Shown here piece after piece: positions 1 through 8,700 of a DNA stretch of 51,742 nucleotides. The notes under the pieces were generated by a model, which did no database searches, was not told the DNA's origin, and saw nothing but the letters and a program-made list of their open reading frames with translations. Every line of letters begins with the position of its first letter. Position 1 is the stretch's first letter. The translations under genes were made by a program, and so were the position numbers. The stretch covers positions 1-51,742 of the forward strand of contig JALGUJ010000020.1 in assembly GCA_029820945.1 (NCBI GenBank), given 5' to 3'. Source of the DNA: Candidatus Zipacnadia bacterium. Lineage in GTDB: Bacteria; Armatimonadota; Zipacnadia; Zipacnadales; UBA5352.

Positions 1-810
1 GAGCCCGCGCGCGACGCGCACGCGCACGTGCGAGCCCCAGAGCGCGGCGTCGCGCACGAACCGCCGGCCCGTCAGCAGTTCCACGGCGCGCAGCGGCGCC
101 TCGGAGTCGGCGACGAAGACCAGGCCCGTCAGCCGATCAAGCAGCGCCTGGGGCGCCTCCAGCGCGATCAGCTCGCCGCGGTCGATCATGCCCAGGCGAT
201 GGCAGCGCTCGGCCTCCCCCATCAGGTGCGTGGTGACCAGCACAGTGGTGCCGCCGGCCGCGAGGTCGCGGATCAGGTCCCAGAACTGCTGGCGCGCGGT
301 CTGATCGACCCCGCTGGTGGGCTCGTCGAGGAAGACGATGGGCGGCTGGTGGATGATGGCGCAGGCCAGCGCGGCGCGCTGTCGCCACCCGGTCGAGAGC
401 GTGCCGGTGAGCTGATCGACCACGCTGCCGAGGCCGATCAGCGTCACGAGCTCATCGGTGCGCCGCTCGATGCGCTGCTGTGACAGGCCGTAGAGCCCGC
501 CGTAGAAGTCCAGGTTCTCGCGCGTGGTCAGGTCCGGATAGAGCGAGAAGAACTGGGGCATGTAGCCGATGCGCTCGCGCAGCCTCTCGGCCTCATGCGC
601 GGCGTCGAGACCCGCCACCATCGCGCGCCCCTCGCTGGGCAGCAGCAGTCCGCTGAGCATGCGGATGGTGGTGGACTTGCCCGCTCCGTTGGGGCCGAGG
701 AAGCCGAACACCTCGCCGCGCTCTATGCTGAAGCTGATGTGATCGACGGCCACGAAGTCGCCGAAGCGCTTGGTCAGACCCTCCACGACGACCGCGGGTG
801 CGTCACTCAT
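1..810 (-). CDS. ABC transporter ATP-binding protein (3' end beyond window)
   Basis: ATPase subunit of an ABC-2 type (YbhF-like) exporter; it would hydrolyse ATP at the cytoplasmic membrane to drive export together with the adjacent ATPase and HlyD-type adaptor. The visible 270 codons start at ATG 808-810 and run off the window edge. Seen: Walker A GPNGAGKST near residue 40, Walker B IVFLDEPTSGVD, an H-loop histidine in VLVTTHLMGEAE, and a noncanonical signature LSTGWRQR in place of LSGGQ. The start overlaps the previous stop by eight bases, so translation is probably coupled. The ABC-2 permeases expected in such a system are not in view and probably lie to the left. Confidence 0.93.
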   Translation of the reverse strand, partial: MSDAPAVVVEGLTKRFGDFVAVDHISFSIERGEVFGFLGPNGAGKSTTIRMLSGLLLPSEGRAMVAGLDAAHEAERLRERIGYMPQFFSLYPDLTTRENLDFYGGLYGLSQQRIERRTDELVTLIGLGSVVDQLTGTLSTGWRQRAALACAIIHQPPIVFLDEPTSGVDQTARQQFWDLIRDLAAGGTTVLVTTHLMGEAERCHRLGMIDRGELIALEAPQALLDRLTGLVFVADSEAPLRAVELLTGRRFVRDAALWGSHVRVRVARGL

Positions 811-1747
811 CGCGCTCACGCTCCGCCTCGATCACCAGCAGCGCGTCCTCGAGCCGCGGCTCGACGCTCCGCGCCTCATGCACCACGATGCCCGCGTCGC
901 GGAGCAGCCGCGATAGATCCTCCGGCCCGGGGCCGCGCTCGCCCACGCTCACTCGCACGGCGGTGCCCAGCGCCGAGACCGCCCGCACGCCATCGGCCTC
1001 CCGCAGCACCCGCCACGCCGCGTGCAGGTCGCCTGCGGCGATCTCGACCAGCGAGGCGGTGTGCCGCTCGATCAGCTCCTCCGGCGTCCCGCACGCGACG
1101 ATCCGTCCCTCCGCCATCACGCCGAGGCGCCCGCAGCGCTCGGCCTCCTCGGCATCGGGCGTGGCGACGATCACCGTGACGCCCTCGGCGGGCAGGCCGT
1201 AGACGATGCGCCACAGGTCGCGGCGAGAGACCGGATCGACCCCGCGAGTCGGCTCGTCCAGCAGCAGCACCTCCGGGCGGTGGATGAGCGCGCAGATGAG
1301 GGCCGCCTTCTGCTTCATCCCGCCCGAGAGCGCGCGGGCCAGGCGGCCGGTGAACTCCGCCAGGCCGGTTGCCGCCAGCAGCTCCCGGCGGCGCTTGGTC
1401 ACCTCCGACATGTCCTGGCAGAACAGATCGGCGAAGTAGTCGATGTTCTCGTCCACGGACAGGTCGCCGTGCAGCGCGAAGGTCTGCGGCAGATAGCCGA
1501 GCCGCCGGCGGGCCTCCTCGGGGTCGGCGAGGAGATCGACGCCCCCCACGCTCGCGGAGCCCTCGTCCGGGGCGAGCAGCCCGCAGAGGAGGCGCATGGT
1601 CGTGGTCTTGCCCGCACCATCAGAGCCGATCAGGCCGAAGATCTCGCCCCGCTGCACCGTGAGGTCGAGCCCGTCAACGGCCGTGATCTCTCCGAAGCGC
1701 TTGCGCAGCCCCTCGGTCCTGACGGTAATCTCAGCCATCGCGGTCAT
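803..1747 (-). CDS. ABC transporter ATP-binding protein (YbhF-like, degenerate H-loop)
   Basis: Second ATPase of the same exporter, 314 residues. Walker A GSDGAGKTT is at residues 41-49, the signature is the canonical LSGGMKQKAAL, and Walker B is VLLLDEPTRGVD. Where the switch histidine should be (VIVATPDAEEAE) there is proline. An extra C-terminal domain of about 90 residues follows the nucleotide-binding domain, as in many exporter ATPases. The start ATG overlaps the TGA of the HlyD gene (ATGA). A start at the fourth codon (also Met) is possible. By pairing logic the site formed by this Walker A and the partner's LSTGW signature should be the weak one, and the opposite site the active one. 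Confidence 0.95.
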   Translation of the reverse strand: MTAMAEITVRTEGLRKRFGEITAVDGLDLTVQRGEIFGLIGSDGAGKTTTMRLLCGLLAPDEGSASVGGVDLLADPEEARRRLGYLPQTFALHGDLSVDENIDYFADLFCQDMSEVTKRRRELLAATGLAEFTGRLARALSGGMKQKAALICALIHRPEVLLLDEPTRGVDPVSRRDLWRIVYGLPAEGVTVIVATPDAEEAERCGRLGVMAEGRIVACGTPEELIERHTASLVEIAAGDLHAAWRVLREADGVRAVSALGTAVRVSVGERGPGPEDLSRLLRDAGIVVHEARSVEPRLEDALLVIEAERERDE

Positions 1748-3315
1748 TCGACGAAGATGGTGACGTCCACCGGCATGCCCGGCTTAAGCCGGCCCTCGGG
1801 ATCGGTGGGCCACACGCGCAGCTCGTAGACCAGCCGCGTGCGCTCGGCCCTGGTCAGCACGTACTTCGGGGTGAACTCCGCCTCCTCGGCGATCCAGCTC
1901 ACGCTCGCGTGGAACGGCCGGTCCCAGCCGTCGGTCCGCACCTCCGCGCGCTGACCGATCTTCACCAGCGGCATCTGTGGCTCTGGCACGAACACCGTGA
2001 CCCACAGGTCGCCGGGGTTAATGAGAGTCACCAGCGAGCCGCCGGGCGAAATGACCTCGCCCGGCTCGACGTTCACGCTGTCCACGATTCCCGGCGAGGG
2101 CGCGCTCACCACGTGCTTGGAGAGCGAGACGGCGGCCTCCTCGGCCGCGGCCTCAGCGCGCTCAGCGTCCCTGGCCACCACCTCGATCTGCTCGAGCGAG
2201 ACCTCGACCTCTCGCGCCCTCTCGCGGGCGAGCCGCAGGGCGGCGCGCGCCTCGTCCACCTGCCGGCGCGCCACGCGCACCTGCTCCGGCGTCGGGCCGG
2301 CCCGGAGCGCGGCCAGACGCTCCTCCGCCGCCTGGACCTGCTCCTCCGCCAGATCGACCTGGGCCCGGGCGGCGTTCACGTCCTCCTCCCGCGTGCCCGC
2401 CTCCAGCAGCTTGAGCTGCTCCTGCGCCTGGCGCCGGGCGGCCCGCGTTTGCGCCAGCTCGGCCTCGGCCGCGCGGATGGTCTGCTCGCGCGCACCCTCG
2501 AGCGCCTTGCTCAGCGCCGCCTCGGCGGAGCGCACCGCCTCCCGCGCCGTCTCCGCAGCCGTCTCGGCCTGCTCGAGCCCATCGGCGGGCACGACCCCCT
2601 CGGCGTGGAGCCGGCGCATGCGCTCGGCGTCCCTGTCGGCCTTCTCGGCCCGGACCCGCGCCGTCTCGAGGGCGGCGCGCGCCTGCTCGATGTCCTGCTC
2701 CCGCGTCCCGGCCCGCAGCTCATCGAGCCGAGCCTGAGCCGCGCGGACGGCCTCATCGGCGCGCTCCACCGCCGCCCGCGCCTGCTCGACTTCCTGCTCG
2801 CGAGGGCCGGCCTGGGCCTTCGCGAGCTGCTCGCGCGCCGCCCGGAGCGCGGCCTGCGCCTGGCGTACTCCCGCCTCGGCCTCGCGGATCGACTCCGGCC
2901 TGGCGCCCGCCAACAGCTCGGCCAGCCGTGCCTCGGCGGTGTCGAGGGCCCGCTCGGTGCGCGCCACCTCCGCGGCCAGCACCCCCTGCTGCACCGACGT
3001 CGCGACCTCAGACTGGCTCTCGCGCCGGCGCGCGGCCTCGCGGGCCGCCTCGGCCTGCGACAGCCTGGTCTCCCCCAGCTCCGTCGATAGCTCCGCGATC
3101 AGGTCACCGGCGCTGAGCCTGTCACCCTCATCGACGGCGATGCGGGTCACGCGGCCGCCGACCTCGGTCCCCACCTCGGTCGTGGTAGCCTCCACCATCC
3201 CCGACAGCTCCAGCCGATCGACGGGGCCATCAGGGGGGCGGAGGACGAAGTGCCACAGCGCCAGCGCTCCGCCTATGACCACGATCAGCGCGATCGCGAT
3301 GATGCGCCGCCTCAT
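1744..3315 (-). CDS. HlyD/YbhG-family membrane fusion protein with extended coiled coil
   Basis: Periplasmic adaptor that would connect the ABC exporter to an outer-membrane channel. It has one N-terminal membrane segment (about residues 5-25), a first lipoyl half (TEVGTEVGGRVTRIAVDEGD, residues 46-65), a coiled-coil hairpin from about 82 to 398, the second lipoyl half (SAPSPGIVDSVNVEPGEV) and a beta-barrel domain. At 523 residues it is much longer than the usual 330 or so, and the excess is all coiled coil. A motif of the form AGxREQxI recurs with its glycine at 137, 170, 203, 274, 307 and 340, i.e. every 33 residues on both arms around a tip near 239. It overlaps by four bases both the upstream heparinase-like gene and the downstream ATPase gene. 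Confidence 0.95.
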   Translation of the reverse strand: MRRRIIAIALIVVIGGALALWHFVLRPPDGPVDRLELSGMVEATTTEVGTEVGGRVTRIAVDEGDRLSAGDLIAELSTELGETRLSQAEAAREAARRRESQSEVATSVQQGVLAAEVARTERALDTAEARLAELLAGARPESIREAEAGVRQAQAALRAAREQLAKAQAGPREQEVEQARAAVERADEAVRAAQARLDELRAGTREQDIEQARAALETARVRAEKADRDAERMRRLHAEGVVPADGLEQAETAAETAREAVRSAEAALSKALEGAREQTIRAAEAELAQTRAARRQAQEQLKLLEAGTREEDVNAARAQVDLAEEQVQAAEERLAALRAGPTPEQVRVARRQVDEARAALRLARERAREVEVSLEQIEVVARDAERAEAAAEEAAVSLSKHVVSAPSPGIVDSVNVEPGEVISPGGSLVTLINPGDLWVTVFVPEPQMPLVKIGQRAEVRTDGWDRPFHASVSWIAEEAEFTPKYVLTRAERTRLVYELRVWPTDPEGRLKPGMPVDVTIFVE

Positions 3316-5735
3316 TGCGTCGCTCCCTCCGTGAGCGCCTGCCCGTTCCAGCTCAGGCGCCTGCCATCATGTGCGAACGCCCGCGCCGGCTCGCCGGCGG
3401 CGTCCAGCAGCACCGCGGCGACGTCCGCGTCGGTCTCGAGGCCCATGCCGGCCAGGTCGCCGCGGCCGGTACGCCAGACCATGACGACCTCGCCTCCGGG
3501 CAGCGCCGCGCGTACCGCCAGGCAGCTCTCCCCGGCCTCGCACACGGCCTCGACCGGCGGCTCCTCTCCGCGCCGGTGGGGGCGGATGAGCGTGACCGAG
3601 CGCTGCTCGCGGGCGGGCTCGACGGTCCGCGCGGTGAGATGGTACTGCGTGAGCTTGATGCGCGGGCGCGGCGGCGGGTCGAACCGGTCGGTCTGCGCCA
3701 CCTGCAGGCCTTCGGGCCTCAGCATGTTCACATGGCAGCCGGCCTCGCCGACCGCCACGCGGATGTCGTGCTGCCCGCTCACGGCCATCTCCTCGGGCGC
3801 GTGGAGCCACCACTCGAACGTCTGCGGCGTGGGCGTGGCGAGGTCGTCGAAGATCGCGATCAGGTGCGGCTTGACGAAGAGCAGGTGCCGCGTGAAGCGG
3901 TGGACCAGCCCCTCCGGGTAGGCGGAGGCCGCCTCGCCCGCCACGTAGTCGAGCCACTCCGAGGTCTCGAAGCCGACGATGCGCCCCCGAGCCAGCGGGC
4001 TGTGGGGCATCTGTCCCTGCCCGCCCACCGTGACTGAGTTGACCGAGCGCGTGGACCACATCCACCCCTTGTGGTGCTCGCTCCCGTAGCTGTCACGGCG
4101 CCCGGTGCGGATCAGCAGCGGCTCGCCGTAGGCGTAGAGCAGGAAGGCGTTCTGCGCCTCGTACCCGTGGCTCTGGGAGCCGAAGGGGCTGGACTTGAAC
4201 TCAACGTGCACGTCGCGCCGCGAGTCGGTGATGTCCGTGTGCAGCAGGGCCAAGCCGGTGCCCTCAAACAGCTTCGAGTTCGGCAACTCGTGCAGCGGCC
4301 GTCGCTCAACCGGCGGCAGCGCGCCGCGGATGAAGCCGATGTAGCCGCCACCACTGGATGGCCCACCGAGCCGCTCCACGTAGTCCTGCCAGTACGGATT
4401 GCGGGCCTGCGCCGCGAAGACGCTCATCAGGCCCACGTTGCCGCGGGCCGTGCGCCCGCCGCTCAAGTCGCCGAACCCGCCGCGCGGCACGTTCGGCGGC
4501 ATGACGTAGAGCGCGAAGTCGCCCACCGAGGAGAAGAAGGGCTTGCGGTAGCCGTCGATGCCCAGCGCCACGCGCTGCACGTCCTGCCACCAGGTGAAGC
4601 GAGTGAGATAGCTGGCCCAGTAGGCCGCGCCCTCATGCCAGCCGCCGTCGTCGTCCGACCAGACCGGGTACACGTTGAAGAACACGTTCTCGGCGAACCA
4701 GAGCCAGTCGGCCGCCTCGGGGATCTCGTCCAGGAATGCGATGGCGACCTCGCCCAGGAAGTGCCAGGCGCGGTTCGAGTGGCTGGAGTAGGGCCGCCAG
4801 AGATGTCGCGGGCACAGGTGGCGGTACATCTCGCCGCCGCGGATCGCCATGACCTCGCGGCACTTCTCTCGCTCCTCATCGCTGAGCAGGTCGTTGACGA
4901 AGGTGTAGGTGCGCGCGAAGTAGTAGTTGTACGGCATCCCCGCCTCGTCGTTGTAGCGGTAGCCGGTCGCGCCCCTGGGGTCCCACTCGGCGGCGGCCAT
5001 CAGCAGCTCGCGCGCCTTCTGACCGAAGGCCTCGTGGCCGCCCAGCAGCCGCGTGAAGGCCAGCGTCGCGGCGGAGTCCAGGACTCTGATCGTGTAGGTG
5101 CGGTTGCCCCACCAGATGCTGCGCCACGGGTCAGAGCCACGACGCATCCCCTCCGGGTAGAGGGGCGGCTCCTCGGTGGGCGGCGGATCGGCCATGATCT
5201 CCTCGCACCGCTGCACCAGTGCGTCGTACTGCGGCTTCAGCTCCCCCTGCGCCAGCTCGCGCAGCCGCGGCAGCTCCTCGGGGCGCACGAACAGCCTCGG
5301 GTGCTCGTCGGGCACGCGCACCAGCAGCTCGCCCCGGTCCGGCATAGGGAAGCGCACCGCGTCATCGGCGATCGTGAACCACCGGGGTCGGCTCCACTCC
5401 GAGTGCTGGTTCGCCTCAGCGACGAAGGCTACGCGCCACCACAGCCGGCCGGCGGGCAGCGTCAGCGGCGGGCAATGGACGCTGAGGTCGAGCCCCTGGG
5501 CCTCGTAGACGATGTCCTCGAAGCCCTCATCGCGCGCGACCTGCAGCACATAGAGGCGCGCGGCCTGCTGGGGCCGCCAGCAGAACCCCGGCGGATTAAT
5601 CGCCGACGAACTGCCCTCCGCCGGTCGGAAGCCCCACTCGCCGGGGCCGGCGGGCGAATCGTCGAACTCGAGCCGGGCATGGCCCGTCGCGCACACGCCC
5701 ATCACCGCCATTGCGATAAGCACCGATCGCAGCAT
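3312..5735 (-). CDS. Secreted DUF4962/heparinase II/III-like protein
   Basis: Probable polysaccharide lyase-like protein, 807 residues. The start is placed at ATG 5733-5735 because GGAGG lies five bases upstream and it begins a good Sec signal peptide (about 20 residues ending at HA); an ORF extension to 5783 lacks both. After a fibronectin-like N-terminal domain comes an all-helical (alpha/alpha) toroid (EWDPRGATGYRYNDEAGMPY, RPYSSHSNRAWHFLG) and then the heparinase-type beta-sandwich (GSQSHGYEAQNAF). The second histidine of the HxH pattern seen in its relatives is tyrosine here. Its stop overlaps the HlyD start (ATGA), which ties a glycan-active enzyme directly to an export system. Substrate is unknown; an acidic polysaccharide is inferred from the fold. 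Confidence 0.9.
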   Translation of the reverse strand: MLRSVLIAMAVMGVCATGHARLEFDDSPAGPGEWGFRPAEGSSSAINPPGFCWRPQQAARLYVLQVARDEGFEDIVYEAQGLDLSVHCPPLTLPAGRLWWRVAFVAEANQHSEWSRPRWFTIADDAVRFPMPDRGELLVRVPDEHPRLFVRPEELPRLRELAQGELKPQYDALVQRCEEIMADPPPTEEPPLYPEGMRRGSDPWRSIWWGNRTYTIRVLDSAATLAFTRLLGGHEAFGQKARELLMAAAEWDPRGATGYRYNDEAGMPYNYYFARTYTFVNDLLSDEEREKCREVMAIRGGEMYRHLCPRHLWRPYSSHSNRAWHFLGEVAIAFLDEIPEAADWLWFAENVFFNVYPVWSDDDGGWHEGAAYWASYLTRFTWWQDVQRVALGIDGYRKPFFSSVGDFALYVMPPNVPRGGFGDLSGGRTARGNVGLMSVFAAQARNPYWQDYVERLGGPSSGGGYIGFIRGALPPVERRPLHELPNSKLFEGTGLALLHTDITDSRRDVHVEFKSSPFGSQSHGYEAQNAFLLYAYGEPLLIRTGRRDSYGSEHHKGWMWSTRSVNSVTVGGQGQMPHSPLARGRIVGFETSEWLDYVAGEAASAYPEGLVHRFTRHLLFVKPHLIAIFDDLATPTPQTFEWWLHAPEEMAVSGQHDIRVAVGEAGCHVNMLRPEGLQVAQTDRFDPPPRPRIKLTQYHLTARTVEPAREQRSVTLIRPHRRGEEPPVEAVCEAGESCLAVRAALPGGEVVMVWRTGRGDLAGMGLETDADVAAVLLDAAGEPARAFAHDGRRLSWNGQALTEGATQ

Positions 5736-5757
5736 TCCCGCCTCCATGTCTCGCCCG

Positions 5758-8700
5758 TCACTGCCCCGGCGCGAATGCCGCAACGGTCCCGGCGCTCGTG
5801 GTCACACCGACGCGGCCGTCCAGCAGGGCCAGTCTGAGCGCTCGGGCGCCGGTCTCCCCTACTCCGATCACCTCGCCGGCGCCGTCGAGCAGCACCACGC
5901 CCGCGGCGCCTGCGGCTGCGGCGAGGCGCGGCTCAGCCCCCGGCAGCAGCGCCAGGTCGCCGACGCCGCCGGGCAGCGCCGTCCGCCAGATCGGCTCACC
6001 ATCGGCCGAGAAGGCGTAGACGTTGGCGCTGTCGGCCGAGCAGACGACCTCGTCGCTGCCGTCGCGGTCGATATCCGCGGCCACGATACTGGTGACTCGA
6101 TCGCCGACGTTCCGGGTCCAGAGCCGCGCGCCATCGCCGTCGAAGCAGATCAGCTCGCCCAGGTCGGTGCCGATCAGGATCTCGGCCAGGCCGTCGCCGT
6201 CCACGTCGGCCGAGCCCGCCGCGGTCTGCTCCGGGCCGAAGTGGTCGCGCACGAAGATGCGCCGGCCGTCCTGGTCGATCAGGTTCAGCCGGTAGTACTG
6301 GTTGCCGCCCACGATCTCGGGCAGGCCGTCGCCGTCGAAGTCGTCCGCGTGGCCGACGGTGGCCGGGTGGGCGTAGATCACGTTTTTCCACAGCAGCTCG
6401 CCCGCGGCATCGAAGGCCGCGTACTGCCAGCTTCGCAGGCCGGCGACGATCTCCGGCAGGCCGTCCCCGTCCATGTCCGCCGGCACGATGGTCATGACAT
6501 CGCTGTCGATGCCGCGATACTTCGGTGGCGTGACCTGCCAGAGCGGCTCTCCCCCGGCGGAGATGAGGCCCAGCCGGGCGCCGTCGTCGCCGTAGACGAC
6601 CTCGTCGCGGCCATCCCCGTCAAGGTCCGCGCAGGCCAGCGCGTTGATGCGCGCCCGGCCGTCCGTGGTGAGCGACCACAGCGCGTGACCGCCGGCATCG
6701 AAGGCCCGTATCTGCCCCGAGTCCGATCCGGCCACCACCGCGACCGCACCGTTGCCCGCCAGGTCGCCGGTCGTCACCGCGGTGATGCGGGGGAGGGCGC
6801 CGGGCCGCGTCCCGCGGATCATCACCTCCGCCAGGTACACCCGCGAGTCCTCGCGCGCCGGCGAGACAGTCAGCCGCACCTGCTTCGCCCGCTGGCCGAT
6901 AGGCGCCTCCACGATCGTGTTGACATTCCCGCCCCAGCGCTGAGTGCCCGTCTCCTCGAAGGGCCCCCCGAGGTCGCGCACGTCATCCTCGAAGCCGTCG
7001 CCGCTGATCTCCAGGCGGCGCTCGCCGACGTCCCAGTCCTCATTCATGTGCCACTCGCGCAGCTCTATGCTGGTGATCTCGGTCTCGCGGGCCAGCTCCA
7101 GCGTAATGGTCGGCGCCACCCCCTCGGGCCACTGCACGGAGTAGACCGAGCCGGACATCTGCCCATCCACCAGCTTGTCTACCGGCCCGTAGCGCCCGTG
7201 GTGCTCCTCGTCGCAGGTCACGCTCACCACGGGGAGCGCCTCCAGCGGAGGGTCGAAGCCCCCGACCTCCCAGGCCAGCGGCAGTTCCGGCGCCTCGAGA
7301 TCGGCGCCGCGCCCGGTAGCGGGCGCGGCGGGCATGGCGAGCACGCGGTCCCGGATCTCCGCGGCGCGGGCGGGCAGCTCGGCCGGGCCGTCCGGCGACA
7401 ACTCCGTCGCACCCGTCGTCACCACGGACGCCTCGCCCAGCACCACCAGCTCCGCATCGCCCTCGATGCCCGCAGCCGCGAGGCCCTCGGCGCCCAGCGC
7501 GATCACGTCCGCACCCTCGGGCCGCTCGACCACGAACAGCCCGTCGGCCACGCGCCGCGCGCTCACCGCGCGCGGCTCCTCGAGCGGATGGGAGTGGATG
7601 ACGTTCGCGAAGCGGTAGCTGTCTCCGGCCGCCATGGTCCGGCTCACCTGCTGGGAGAGCCGGTGGACGGGCATGTTGGCCGACATCTTCATCTCCTCGA
7701 TGCTCGACGGCGCCCCATCGAGGTTCATCACCTGCATCGCCATCGGCGGGTGCGTGACGGTGCAGACTCCGCCGTCCAGCGTCGCGTCGCCCCAGGGCCG
7801 CCAGCAGCAGCGGAGCGTGAACTGCGCATCCTCGAGCGCCTCGACCTCATCGGTGACGAGCACGTAGTCGTTCGGCCGCCAGACGATGCTGCGCGTCCAC
7901 GCGGCCCCGTTGTAGCTGGGCAGTCGCGTCTGCGCGAAGCTCAGCGACTGCAGCTCGTCGGCGCGCACAAGCTCGGTCACCGCCGGCGTCTGCTCGCTCC
8001 GCCCGTCGCGGATGATGACCAGCGAGTTGTGGTACTTGGGCGCGTTCCTGATGTACTCGCCATCGACCAGCAAGGGCTCGCCGCCGTGGGCGTAGCGGAT
8101 GATGGCGTTGGCGTCCCAGTGCATGTGCGTGCCGCGCCCGAAGCCGTCCAGGAGCAGGTACGCGTCTGCCGGCTCCAGCCCGGCGCGGAAGCTCATCTTG
8201 TTGAAGCAGTCTTCCAGTGGCAGCAGCGGCTGCGTCGGGTACGAGCAGCGCTGGATGCCGTCGGTGTAGGCCGACTCGGGCAGTGCCGCCACCCTCAGCC
8301 CGATGTGCTCGGCGGGCGCCTCGGGCTCGATGTCCAGGTGATAGGTCTGCCCCAGCGGGTGCCCGTCGCTGCCGCCGGCGTGCTCCGTCATCCACAGTAT
8401 CTCCGGGTCGCGGTAGTACCAGGCGATCTTGAATAGGCACTGCGCGATCGCCGAGGCGGACCTGTAGGCCGAGTGGTCTCCGTAGGCCGCCTGCCAGCCC
8501 GCGTTGTCCATGGTGACCATCGCGACCTCGGCGGTCTCGCGCCCATGCCCCTCGTCGAACCAGGTGGTGTCGCCCGTCGCCAGCGAGTAGGTCATCACGT
8601 GCATCATGGGCAGCCAGACATAGCCGGCGGCGTCCTCGAGCGGCTTGGACGAGTGCTTGAGGCCTCGGAAGACGCCCTCGGCCACCTCCAGCCACATCTC

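Noticed and set aside
5746-8436. 896-codon plus-strand open frame
   Set aside because: It lies wholly opposite a well-supported heparinase/FG-GAP gene, has no recognisable domain, and has the composition of an antisense shadow in GC-rich DNA.
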